Shown here: piece after piece, positions 37,292-49,117 of the stretch | Layout: the number at the start of each line of letters is the position of its first letter | Position numbering within the stretch: the first letter of the stretch is position 1 | From: Casuarina equisetifolia | Taxonomy: Eukaryota > Streptophyta > Magnoliopsida > Fagales > Casuarinaceae | Reading direction: 5' to 3' | Length of the DNA: 64,000 nucleotides | NCBI GenBank assembly: GCA_028551475.1 | Contig: CM052359.1 | Span: 15,067,583 to 15,131,582, forward strand | Program-made: the position numbers and the translations under genes | The notes under the pieces: model-generated | The model's database searches: none | What the model saw: only the letters and a program-made list of their open reading frames with translations | What the model was told of the DNA's origin: nothing

Positions 37292-39104
37292 ATGGCTATA
37301 GAAAAAGGTATAGCTATCACGGGGTTTAACAAACCACCTTTGTTTGATGGAATAAATTATAAACATTGGAAGTAACTAATACAAGTGTTTATTACTGATC
37401 AAGATCCAAAAGCTTAGTAAGCTATCAAGAAGGATACTGTGTTACCCGATATTGATGAGTGGAGTAAAATGAAGCTAAAGTCATAGGATTGGATGCTAAG
37501 GCTATGAACAAAATATATAGTAGTCTAAAAGCTCATGAGTTTAATAAAGTTTCTTCTTGTATCATTAGTAAGGAAATATGGGATAAGCTAAAGGTCATAT
37601 ATGAAGGTACTAAGAATGTTAAGTCTTTTAAAGTTACTATGCTTACACATGATTATGAATTATTTTCTATGCATGATTTTGAAACTGCTAGTGAAATATT
37701 TGGTAAATTTATTGAGATAGTTTATAAACTTAAATTGCTAGGAAAGACATACAAATGAGGAAATGGTTAGAAAAATGTCAATCTCTTTACCTAAAAGTTG
37801 GGATCCTAAGAAGATGGCTATAGAAGAAGCACATGACTTAGAAAAGTTAACCATAGATGATTTGTTAGGATCACTAAAAATCCATGAAATAAAATTAATG
37901 AGAAGAGAAAAAGAGAAGGAAAATAGGAAGTTACTTGCCTTAAAAGTAGAAGTAGAAAAGATTGATAAGATAGAACCCGAAAATGATGAAATTGCGTTGA
38001 TAGCTGGAAGACTCGAACAATTTTCTAGAAAAGGTTTAAGCAAGAATGTAGGTCAATCTAGGAGAAAAGAGATACATGAACCTAGGGAGATTCTATGTTA
38101 TTAATGTAGAAAACCTGGACATATTAAGGTTGATTGCCCTTTACTTAAAAAGAAAAATAAGAAGAAAGCAATGATTGCTGCCTGGGATGTTGAAAGCTCT
38201 TCATCAGATGGGGAAGAACAAGAGAAAGTTGCACACTTATGCTTGACCACAATAGCAACTATAGAAGAGGAACTTGAGGTAAATGATACTAAACTTCAAG
38301 ATAATTCAAACTATGATATAGAAACTACTTTCCTTGATTTGGTTGAATATGCAAAGAAAATGAAAGATAAATACAAGAAATTAAAAGAAAAATATAAATT
38401 GATAAAGGTTGAAATAGTGCATGATAAAATTGTTGTGACATCATTGTATGAATATCAAAATCATAGTGCATCCAAGAACATTTGTATGAAATATGATGCA
38501 TATTTCTATAGATAATACATGTTTTGATTTAGGTTACAAATATGTTGACATTGCTGAACATGTTTGTTTTGATTTTGATATAACAAATCTTAATATGAGA
38601 ATTTGTAAGTTAGAAAAAGAAAAACAAGAAATTCAGTTGAAGCTAGATAACACCACTTTGATGTTAAATAAATCCACAAAAGGTAGAATCATGTTAGATA
38701 AAATGTTGTAATCATAAATAGGTATATATGATAAAGCTAGAATAGGATATAATTCAAGTGAAAACTCAAAGTCTTTCACTAAATTTTTTGAAAAGAAAAG
38801 CTACACAATTCTATTGCATAATGACTGTTTTTTTTTGTAAATATGCTAGTCATTCTACTATTTCATGTCCTATTAGGCTTAGAAAATCATATAAGATAAA
38901 GAAAGTTTGCATACCTAAAATTTTCAATAGCATGACATCAACTAACACTCATAGACCCAAAGAAAAAGGGTACCATGCACTTCAACGTATGTCTTTATCT
39001 TTGTAGGCTTTGAACGCAAAGATAAACAAAATAGACTACAAGAATTAATGAATTTTGGATAGTGGGTGCTCTCATCATATGATTGGGATGATGGAGCTCT
39101 TCTC
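37292..39104 (+). pseudogene. Sirevirus-like gag and protease start (element D)
   Basis: Starts MAIEKGIAITGFNKPPLFDG at 37,292, 62 bp after the LTR, then breaks at stops near 37,374. It continues in frames 37,489-37,758 and 37,763-38,104 (MVRKMSISLPKSWDPKKMAI). A CCHC knuckle lies at about 38,095-38,140 (CRKPGHIKVDC) with its first Cys codon reachable only through a stop. The acidic and Lys-rich coiled-coil segment 38,171-38,711 follows. The protease motif LDSGCSHHM near 39,060 keeps Asp-Ser-Gly. Coding is cut at 39,104 by solo LTR K and resumes at 49,118. Confidence 0.85.
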
Positions 39105-39215
39105 TATTGGAAAATAAAGGTTTTGTTGAGACAATGTATTTATGAATATATTTCTTGAAATATGTTTTTCATAAGTGTAAAAGAAAACCGTAGGAAGTAA
39201 AAGGTGTACAAATTA

Positions 39216-39236
39216 TAATATCAATTAATGATATTA
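39216..39236. promoter_or_regulatory. Conserved U3 dyad TAATATCA-N5-TGATATTA
   Basis: An 8-bp perfect inverted repeat with a 5-bp spacer, 111 bp into solo LTR K, preceded by GGAAGTAAAAGGTGTACAAA. The same block is at 19,386, 34,548, 35,840, 40,794, 47,350, 52,700, 56,405 and 63,726 in other LTRs of this group, some with one changed base. The position in U3 suggests a transcription-factor site or other cis element. Function is inferred only. Confidence 0.5.
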
Positions 39237-39248
39237 TAAAGTAACTGG

Positions 39249-40933
39249 TGTTAGGTTTTATGCCTTAACAAGAAAGGGGGGTTAAATTGTTCTTGTATCG
39301 AAAACTATGCTTTTGTATGATAAAAAAATTCAATCAATTAATTTAACAATTTATATGATAATAAGAAGGCAAACAAAATTATTTAAGTAAGTAAAAAGTA
39401 AAAGAATCAACACCCAATTTACCAAAGTGGTTCGGCACTCTATCTTAGAGTCCTATATCCACTCTCTTCTCCTTCAATCCAACCGATTGAAGTCCCCTTT
39501 ACTCAACCTGATTAGGAGAATACATTCTCCCTAATCCAAATAATTCCTTCTCAAAGGAATTCTCAAGTCTGAATACAAATTATGATCAAAAGATCATATA
39601 CAGTAGCAAATCCCTAAATGATATGTTAGTTTATGGGATATTGCTAATCAGAGGAGCTATTCAAGCATATATATCAAGATACAAATTTCCTAACGCGAAA
39701 TCCCCAATTTGAAGAAATTAGGGTTTCAAATTTTCCTCAAAATTTATGTGCAATAAATGTTTATAAGTGAAATCATCACATAAATAATGTTATACAAGCT
39801 ATGATTGAATATATAATCGAAGATCAAAGCAGATAATCAAATATCTCTGAACCCTTATGAGTCACCAAGAGATGAACAAACTCGAATCAAATAGTAGGTG
39901 AGCTTAAGAGACTTTCTTCACAAAGAGAATGCTTCAAATAGATGTCAATCATCAAGAGAAAAACTTCACGCACACATCTCCTTTAAATAGAGGCAGATCT
40001 AAGGCCTTTTTTTTAATCAAACCTGAACCATAGCCTTCTTCCCGTTAGGAATAGTAGGCTATCTAGTCAAATCAGCCTCATATCAGCCTTCGGATTTGAA
40101 ATTTGACTATTTTGACAACCCATCTCCTCCAGATTCCTCTGTTAAGATTTTGGCGTTTGAGAGAAGTAGAGACAACATCGAGGATGAGTTAAGTGGCTAA
40201 CGGCTAGGGCAAACTCGTCGAAGGATAAAAGCCTCTTATGTGCTTCCTTTAAATGAGATGACGTCGTGGCTAGAAGACTTCACCGATGGTCAAGACGACA
40301 CCGTAACAAGGAGACTCCATTAATGGTTAAGACGACACCGTAATAAGGAAACTCCACTAATGGTCAAGGCAACACCGTAACAAGGAGCAGGATCCGGGTG
40401 ATGAAAGCTTAGGCCGCACCATATCTTCTTAGTCCAGCAGCAAGGGTCCAGTCCAGCGATGACATATCCAGCAGATATACATGGTCCAATATCAACAAGG
40501 TCCAAACATATGATCTTTTACAAAGTTCATATTTTGGTGTATTGTATATATTGACTTTGAGCTAATATGAAGATAGAGTTAATATCCCTCATGTTCCTAC
40601 AATTACATCAAACCAAGTATCATATTCCTAAAATAAAATATATTCAAATATATTATATTTCTTAAGGAAATATTCAAATAATCAATATATTCAAATATTT
40701 AAATATTTGAATGTTTGAATATATGTCACAAATATATGTTACAAAACCTTTAAGAATATATTTTATGAGGAAATGTAGAAACCCAGTTACTTTATAATAA
40801 CATTAATTGATATTATAATTTATACACCTTTTACTTCCTATAATTTTTCTTTTTGCACATAGGAAAAACATATTTTAAGAATTGATATTTACCAAAAATG
40901 TTTTTAGTCACATCAAAACCCTATTTTCTAACA
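39249..40933 (-). repeat. 3' LTR of element C
   Basis: 1,685 bp from TGTTAGGTTTTATGCC to TTTTCTAACA, followed by the polypurine complement ATCTCCCC. It matches the right LTR along its whole length, with small gaps and one extra 37-bp unit. Its dyad (40,794-40,814) has one changed base. Confidence 0.9.
40276..40386. repeat. 37-bp tandem repeat, 3 copies, in 3' LTR of C
   Basis: Units start GACTTCACCGATGGTCAAGA at 40,276 and repeat every 37 bp. The partner LTR has only two units, so copy number changed after insertion or differed at reverse transcription. Confidence 0.9.
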
Positions 40934-41461
40934 ATCTCCCCTTTTTTGATGATGACAAATATTTCAATAATATGGCACATGTCATCAAATATCAATCATG
41001 TTTTTCAAGAGAACACAACTTATCATTGCAGCATATTGATCATCATACAGTTAGAGTTGCAAATAGTTACTGCATATGACCATAAACAAGTTCTATACAT
41101 GTGTCTAGCAGATTAAGCAAGTCCTATACATGTGTCTAGTAGATTTCAAAATTTATCATAGAACATGCAATTTTTCAAGTAGGGGTGATATGTATATGTA
41201 TCCCACATTCTGCACTGATATAGTCATAAATGAGACTTCACATGTGCACTATTCTCTCCCTTTTTTTATTATAAGCAAAAAGAATGACTATGCAAGAAGC
41301 AAGACAGGCGACAACAAAAAAAATGAGCAGGCAGCAATCGAATAAAGATAAGAGTGGGGCATTAACCAGATTCTGTAGGAATGAAAGTAGAGTCGCTCCC
41401 CCTCAAACTAAGTAGTTTGGAAAATAATAAAAGAATAAAGAGATAGCAGTAATAGATAGTT
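40934..41461 (-). other. Noncoding 3' internal part of element C with polypurine tracts
   Basis: No gene. Three minus-strand purine tracts appear as CTCCCCTTTTTTG (about 40,936), CTCTCCCTTTTTTT (about 41,255) and CTCCCCCTC (about 41,396). The spacing matches that in element A and, in mirror orientation, elements D and F. Confidence 0.7.
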
Positions 41462-44400
41462 CAAAGATTTTTAAGGACTAACATTCCAAGTTCTCGTCTA
41501 AGAGCATAGAATCTATCCTTGGCTAAAGGTTTGGTTAAGATATTAGCAATTTGTTGATTAGTGCTCACAAATTCAAGTACAACATCACCTTTCTGAGCAT
41601 GATCTCTAATGAAGTGATGTCTAATTTCTATATGCTTTATTTTAGAGTGTTGGATAGGATTTGTTGTGAGATTTATTGCACTGGTGTTGTCACATTTTAG
41701 TGGAACTTTATTTGATAAGATCTCATAATCCTCTAATTGTTGTTTCATCCATAAGATTTGAGCACAACTACTAGCAGGAGCAATATATTTAGCTTTAGTG
41801 GAAGAGAGAGCTACACAGTTTTGTTTCTTGGAATGCCAAGAAATAAGCATATTTATGAGATAGTGACATCCACCACTCTTACTCTTCTTATCTAGTTTGC
41901 ATCCAGCATAATCAGAATCATAAAATGCATGCAAATCTAATGTAGTGTCTCTAGGATACCAGATTCCTAGGGAAACCATGTCTCTAAGGTATCTAAATAT
42001 TCTTTTAATAGCAGCTAGATTCTGTTCTTTGGGATTGGATTGATACCTAGCACATAGTCACACACTAAACATGATATTTGGTCTAGACGCAGTCAAGCAT
42101 AGCAAAGAACCAATCATACCATGATATAATTTGGTGTCTACACTGATTCCATCTTCATCATTAGATAATGATAAAGAAGTGCTCATTAGTGTGTTTATTG
42201 GTTTGGAATCATGCATCTTGTCTTTCTTGAGCAATTCATTTGTGTATTTTGTTTGACTTATAAAAGTCCCTTTGTTTGTTTGTTTGTTTGTTTGTTTGAT
42301 TTGCAATCTAAGGAAGTATGTTAATTCACCCATCATACTTATTTCAAATTCACTTTGCATGCATGCAACAAATTCTTCACATAGTTTAGAGTTAATAGAG
42401 CTAAACACAATATCATCAACATATATTTTAACAATTAAAATTTATTTTTCTTTGTTCTTTATAAATAGTGTGTTGTCCACTTTTTCCTTTCTAAAATCAT
42501 GATTAATCAAGAATGAACTTAATTTATCATACCAAGCCCGTGGAGCTTGCTTCAAACCATATAAAGCTTTTGACAATTTAAAGACATGATTTGAATAAAT
42601 TGGATCTTCAAATCCAAGTGGTTGTTCAACATATACCTCTTCCTTTATAATACCATTCAAAAATGCACTCTTGACATCCATTTGAAATAAGGTAAAGTTC
42701 ATACAACAAGCAAATGCAAGTAAGATCCGAATTGCTTCCAACCTAGCTACTAGTGCAAATGTTTCATCATAGTTAATCCTTTCTTCTTAACTATATCCTT
42801 GTGCCACTAATCTAGCCTTATTCCTAGTAATAGTACCATTTTCATCTAGTTTATTCCTAAAAACCCATTTTGTACCTATGACTGAATGATCCTTTGGTCT
42901 AGGAACTAGATTCCAGACCTTGATTATTTTAAATTGGTTTAATTCTTCTTGCATAGCAAGAAACCAATTTTCATCTTCAAGAGCCTCATTTACTTTCTTT
43001 GGCTCTACTTGAGATAAAAAGGCTTGATGTTCACATGTGTTGTGAACCCAAGACCTTGTACTTACTCTAACATTTGGATCTCCTATGATGTGATCATGAT
43101 CTACTTCATTTCTAACTCTAGGGAAGAAGGTTCTCTAGTTTTAGACTCCCCTTCAACTTCATCCCTATTTGGATGACTTTTATTTTCATTTTTCTCTTTG
43201 GTTTCTAAAATGCCTCATCTTTCCTAGCAAGCATTTATGTCCATGTGAATCTAGAATAGTCTTCTATAATGACTAAGACATAATGTTTACCATTAAATGT
43301 TGTTGTTCTCATAGGACCGAAAAGGTCCATGTGCAGTATTTCTAATGGTCTAGATGTACTTACCACAAGCTTTGACTTTAAGCTACTTTGTGTGTGTTTG
43401 CCCTTAATGCATGCTTCACATATTCTATCATTGTTGAATTCTAAAGATGAAGACCTTTTACTAGATTGTACTTACACAGTTTTTCTATCAATCCTAGACC
43501 CACATGTCCTAGCCTTCTATGCTACAGCCAAGCATCAATATTTCTATTTACAACCAAACATGTTTGTTCAACATTCATCTTACTAAAATCAAGCACAGAT
43601 ATTATCTTTCCTTTTTCCAACAATTTTATGTTCAGCATGCTCAACAAGACAACTTTCTTTTCTAAATTTTATTTTAAATCCTTTATCACATAACTAACTT
43701 ATGCTAAATAGGTTAAATTTTAGTTTATCTACAAGTAACATTTCAAATATAAGTAGGGTATCAGAGTTACCTATTGTTCCCATTCCTCTTATTCTTCCTT
43801 TGGAGTTATCTCCAAAAGATACCCTACCTCCATTTTTCAATTCAAGTGTTGAGAAGTGTTCCTTCATCCTAGTCATGTGTTGAGAACATCTATTGTCTAG
43901 AATCCACATGTTCTTGAGCTTTCTGTTCCTTATTTGTGCATTCATAACCTATAGAAACAAATTTGATTGTTGAAGTGCTTGGTACCCTTTTTACTTTGGG
44001 TCCATGAGTGTTAGTTCGACTAAAGTTCTGCCATTCTTAGGCAACCAAAGTTTCTTTACTTTGTATGCCTTTGTAAGTCTTATGGGACATTTATCAAAAA
44101 TATGGCCAAAATAATTACAAAAAGAGCATTTATTTTCATGCAATGGAATTGAACATTCTTTTTCTTTAAAGAATGAGTGAATGATTTTAATTTGTCATTC
44201 AATTTATATCCTAGTCCCGCCTTATCATATACGCCTGTTTAAGAATTTAGAATTCTATCTAACATGTCACTACCCTTTATAAATTTCTTTAGTAGCAGAT
44301 TTGTTGCATCAAGTTTTGATTTCAAGTCACAGTTTTCTTTTTCTAGTTCATAGACTCTATTCTTAAGATTTTCAGCACATACCTGCGAGTTATTTTCTAC

Positions 44401-45789
44401 ATGTATTTCAATATCAGAACATGCACAGACACCACAGACAGTTTCTATTCCTATTTGCATGTTTTTAGATTTTCTTTGTTTCTCATACATATCATTCATA
44501 CAAGCATCACATTTCATATATGCATTAGCAGAAATAACAATGTCATCATTCACGGAAATCAAAGCATCTTTCTTTTCAGTTTCATCTCTACATGCAACAA
44601 GTTCTATGCTTTGTTTATCAGTAAAATCAATTTTTTTGTATAGAAGTCAACATTTTCTGTTTTTCAGATTTATTTTTTGCTTTTAACTTTTTGTATTTAT
44701 CTTTTAATTTATTTGCATATTTAACTAAATCAGAAAATATAGTTTCTAACCCAGAGTTTATTTGAAGAAACAGTTCAGAATCATTTACCTCACTATTTTC
44801 TTCCTTAAGAGTTATTATTGCGATTAGGCATAGATGTGCAACTTCTTCTTGAGTTTCTTCATTAGATGAGGAGTTCTCATCATCCTAGGCAACAATCATT
44901 GCCTTCTTTTTGTTCTTGCTGTTTCTATTCTTGATCATTAGACAATCAATCTTGATATGTCCTAGTTTCCTGCATTCATAGCCCATATTCTCCCAAGGTT
45001 CATTTAATTCTTTTCTTCTATTTTGCCCTATGTTTTTGTTTAAGCCTCTTCGTAGAAATTTTCTAAATCTTCTAGCTAGAAGAGCTACTTCATCATTTTC
45101 TGACCTTTCCTCTTCAACCTTTACAACTTCTACTTTAAGTGCAAGCAATCTCCTATTTTCCTTTTCTTTCTCTCTCTCATAAGTTGCATTTCATGAGTCT
45201 TAAGAGAACCTCGCAAATCATCTAAGGTCAGCACCTCTAGGTCAAAAGCTTCTTCTATAGCCATCTTTTTAGGATCCCAACTCTCGGGTAGGGATACTAA
45301 CATTTTTCTTACCATTTCCTCATTTGTATAGGTTTTTCCTAGCAATTTAAGCTCAAAAATAATTTCAGTGAATCTACCAAACATATCACTAATATTTTTA
45401 GAATCTTTCATAACAAATAATTCATAGTCATGTGTAAGCATATTAACTTTAGAAGACTTTACCTTTTAAGTTCCTTCATAGATGACTTCTAACTTATTCC
45501 AAATTTCTTTACCGGTGGTGCAAGAGGACATTTTGTTAAACTCATGTGCTCTAAGACCACTATAGATCATATTCATGGACTTAGCATTTAACCCTATTAC
45601 TTTAGCTTCATTTTTTGACCATTCATCAGTTTTGGGTAATGTGATACCTTTCCTAATTACTTGCCAAGCTTTTGGATCTTGGCCTATTATGAAAACTTGC
45701 ATTAATTGTTTCCAATGCCTAAAATTAATGCCATCAAACAAGGGAGGTTTATTAAACCCTGTAACAGCTAACCCTTTATCAGAAGCCAT
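41462..45789 (-). pseudogene. Sirevirus-like gag-pol of element C, integrase deleted
   Basis: Starts MASDKGLAVTGFNKPPLFDG at 45,789. Gag runs through frames 45,789-45,466, 45,441-45,130 and 45,148-44,885, with a knuckle ECRKLGHIKIDC. The spacer coiled-coil region includes 44,562-44,239. Protease reads LDNRCSQHM (about 43,890), so the Ser-Gly after the catalytic Asp is lost. The GAG-pre-integrase is near 43,500. Between about 43,200 and 43,230 roughly 550 bp present in element A are missing, removing the second half of the integrase core. RT resumes with [11 protein letters not shown] near 42,850, VKSAFLNGII near 42,670 and an intact YVDD near 42,415. RNase H is an open 172-codon frame, 41,979-41,461. 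Confidence 0.9.
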
Positions 45790-45832
45790 AATGTGGATCT
45801 ACTCTAGGATGTTAATCCTTTTAATTAGAGAA

Positions 45833-45850
45833 CCTGGCTCTAGATGCCAA
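45833..45850 (-). other. Primer-binding site of element C
   Basis: The minus strand reads TTGGCATCTAGAGCCAGG one base inside the 5' LTR, resembling the iMet-type plant site TTGGTATCAGAGCCAGG. Confidence 0.75.
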
Positions 45851-45851
45851 T

Positions 45852-47488
45852 TGTTGGGTTTTATGGCCTAACAAGAAAGGGGGTTAAATTGCTCTTGTAC
45901 AGAAAACTATGCTTTTGTATGATAAAAAAATTCAATCAATTAATTTAACAATTTATATGACAATAATAAGGCAAACAGAATTATTTAAACAAGTAAAGAG
46001 TAAGAGAATCAACACCCAATTTACCAGAGTGGTTCGGCACTCTATCTTAGAGTCCTACATCCACCCTCTTCTCCTTCAATCCAACCAATTGAAGTCCCTT
46101 TTACTCAACCTGATTAAGAGAATAAGTTCTCCCTAATCCAGATAATTCCTTCTTAAAGGAATTCTCAAGTCCGAATACAAATTATAATCAAAAGATCATA
46201 TATAGTAGCAAATCCCTAATGATATGTGAGTTTATGGGATATTGCTAATCAAAGGAGCTATTCAAGCATATATATCAAGATATAGAGCTCCTAACACGAA
46301 ATCCCCAATTTGAAGAAATTAGGGTTTCAGACTTTCCTCAAAATTTATGTGCAGTAAATGTTTATAAGTGAAATAAGCACATAAATAATGTTATACAAGC
46401 TATGATTGAGTATATAATTGAAGATCAAAGTAGATAATCAAATATCACCGAACCCTTGTGAGTCATTGAGAGATGAACAAACTTGAATCAAATAGTAAGT
46501 GAGCTTAAGAGACTTTCTTCACAAAGAGAACGCTTCAAATAGATGTCAATCATCAAGAGAAAAACTTCACGCACACATCTCCTTTAAATAGAGGTAGATT
46601 TAAGGCCTTTTTTTAAATCAAACCTAAACCATAGACTTCTTCCCATTAGGAATAGTAGGCTATCTATCAAATTAGCCTCATATCAGCCTTCAGATTTGAA
46701 ATTCAACCATTCTGACAGCCCATCTCCTCCAGATTCCTCCTATTGAGATTTAGGCATTTAAAAGAAGCGAAGACAGCATCAAGGACGAGTTAAATGGCTA
46801 GCAGCTAGGGCAAACTCATCAAAGGATAAAAGCCTCTTATGTGCTTCCTTAAGTGAGACGACATCATGGCCAGAAGACTTCATCGATGGTCAAGATGACA
46901 CCGTAACAAGGAGACTCCATTGATGGTCAAGACAACACCGTAACAAGGAGCGGGATCGGACTGATGCAAGCTTGGGCTGCACCATATCGTCTTAGTCCAG
47001 CAACAAGGGTCCAATCCAACGATGACATATCCAGCAGATATACACGGTCCAATATCAACAAGGTCCAAAAATATGATCTTTTACAAAGTTCATATTTTGG
47101 TGTATTGTATATATTGACTTTAAGCTAATATGAAGATAGAGTTAATGTCCCTCATGTTCCTACAATTACATCAAACCAAGTATCATATTCCTAAAATAAA
47201 ATATATTCAAATATATTATATTTCTTAAGAAAAAATTCAAATAATCAATATATTCAAATATTCAAATATTTGAATATATGTCACAAATATATGTCACAAG
47301 AACTTTAAGAATATATTTTATGAGAAAATATAGGAACCTAGTTACTTTATAATATCATTAATTGATATTATAATTTGTACACCTTTTACTTCCTATAATT
47401 TTTCTTTTTGCACATAAGAAAAACATATTTTAAGAATTGATATTTACCAAAAATGTTTTTAGTCACATCAAAACCCTATTTTCCAACA
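45852..47488 (-). repeat. 5' LTR of element C
   Basis: 1,637 bp from TGTTGGGTTTTATGGCC to TTTTCCAACA. It matches 39,249-40,933. The conserved dyad is perfect at 47,350-47,370. Confidence 0.9.
46876..46949. repeat. 37-bp tandem repeat, 2 copies, in 5' LTR of C
   Basis: Two units at 46,876 and 46,913, the same unit as the three-copy arrays at 26,874 and 40,276. Confidence 0.9.
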
Positions 47489-47688
47489 ACCAAGTTCCTA
47501 CATTTCTTGATATAATGTTACTATATAGTGCTCTTAAGAAATGGTTTATTTAATTCCATTATATAATGTCTTGAGAACAAGGTTTATTAAATTGAAGTTA
47601 AATATGTCATACATTGTGATAAAGGTATGAAGTATTTGGTTCTATTTTTGGAACAAACTTTAATTCTATCAAGAGCTTATATTATATC

Positions 47689-47909
47689 ATTCTTGACTTG
47701 ATATTACTCTCGACCTGATTTTGTTCTCGACCTAACTTCGTTCTCAGCTTGGTATTGTTCTTGGCCTAACTTTGTTCTTGACCTGGTATTGTTTTTGGCC
47801 TGACTTTGTTCTCAGCCTGATATTGTTCTCAGCTTGACTTTGTTCTCGGCCTGGTTTTGTTCTTAGCCTGATATTGTTCTTTACTTGGTTTTGTTCTTGG
47901 CCCGTCTCA
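47689..47909. repeat. 17-bp minisatellite, 13 copies, in solo LTR K
   Basis: Thirteen 17-bp units with consensus near GTTCTCGGCCTGATATT. Unit ends tend to alternate between GATATT/GGTATT and GACTTT, which hints at a 34-bp higher-order unit. The array is absent from the LTRs of A and C. Confidence 0.85.
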
Positions 47910-49117
47910 TGGCCTTATGACCCACTTATCTATCCATTAGATAAGTGAGCCCAGCTTATGATGAAACTCACCATTTCACTTACACACCATCTTACTTATT
48001 CAAACCCGATGCCCTAAGAGCATATGACCAATGACTAAAGAAATGAGAGAGAGAGAAATGGAGGAATAGTGTTATTGGTGACCGAATCCTCAACGGGAGG
48101 ATTTTTGAGAAGACCGATGTCAAAACTATTGGATCTATGACTGAGAAGGAAGATATGAAGTTGATTTGAAGTCTGATTTACTATTCTAATGAGAAGAAAG
48201 CTCATTATTGAGGTTTGAATGTCCAAAACCCTAGCTCTAATTTTCTATTTGAGAAGAGTTAATCTATGGAGAAAGGTTTGACACGCATGATTATATGAAG
48301 TTCTCTTTGAGTGAAGAATTGACTATTGAGCTCATCTTTTGATCATTCAAACTTATACACTTTCAGTGAAGTACAAGATTACGGTGATGTTGTGATTAAA
48401 TAGTTGTTCATTCAAATATATCATCAATTGTATCTTGTATAACTCTGTTTATGTGATGATTTCATTAAAAATATTTATTGCACATAAACATTGAAAGGAA
48501 TCCAAAACCTTAATTTATTTCAATTTAGGGTTTTCATGATAGGAGCTTAGAGTTATCATATTTACATCAAAACAACTCCTTTAGGTTACAAAATCCCATA
48601 ACTTGTTATATTATTTAAGATTTGTAATTGATTTGTGATCTTTTGATCATATTGTGTAACATTGTACAAGAATTCTTTAAGAGGGAATTGTTTAAGTTAG
48701 GGAGAACATTTTCTCCTAATTTGGTTGAGTAAAGGAGACTTCAATCAGTTTGATTGAAGGAGAAGAGGGTGGATGTAGGACTCAAGGATTGAGTGCCGAA
48801 CCACCGTGGTAAATTTGGTGTTAGTCTCTTTTGCTTACTCTTGATCTAACCATCTTATATTATTTGTTGCTCCTTATTCTATCAATTATTTATTGCTAAC
48901 CTATCAGAATATTTAATACATATAAGTGATAATATTCTAGATAATGTGTTGTTTGACTTGGAAGCAAAGCATCATCTGTTTGAAATTTGTTCAATTTATA
49001 TTGATGTTATTTGTGTGACTTGTCTAGCAAATTGAATTGAGCATTTGTTAAAATAATAGTTTTAATTAGTGGTTATAACAATTCAACCCCCTTCTTGTTA
49101 AGCCATAAAACCCAACA

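Larger units (their letters stand above)
39249..47488 (-). mobile_element. Element C: Sirevirus-like Copia with both LTRs
   Basis: 8,240 bp, minus strand: 5' LTR 47,488-45,852, primer site, gag-pol 45,789-41,462, polypurine tracts, 3' LTR 40,933-39,249. It is inserted in solo LTR K. The flanks ACTGG (39,244-39,248) and ACCAA (47,489-47,493) differ only by transitions, and related LTRs read ACTAG at the equivalent empty site. Its integrase is partly deleted, so it is not autonomous. Confidence 0.9.
39105..49117 (+). repeat. Solo LTR K, interrupted by element C
   Basis: LTR sequence 39,105-39,248 (TATTGGAAAATA...) resumes at 47,489 and ends CCCAACA at 49,117, about 1.77 kb in all. It belongs to the same family as the LTRs of A and C but in the opposite orientation. 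No internal element sequence accompanies it, so it is a solo LTR from unequal recombination. The flanks TTCTC (39,100-39,104) and TTCTT (49,118-49,122) form a 5-bp target duplication with one transition. It sits in the protease of element D. Confidence 0.9.

Noticed and set aside
47689..47909. Regular short repeats that could suggest a CRISPR array
   Set aside because: The 17-bp units are directly adjacent with no spacers, lie inside a plant LTR, and the genome is eukaryotic.
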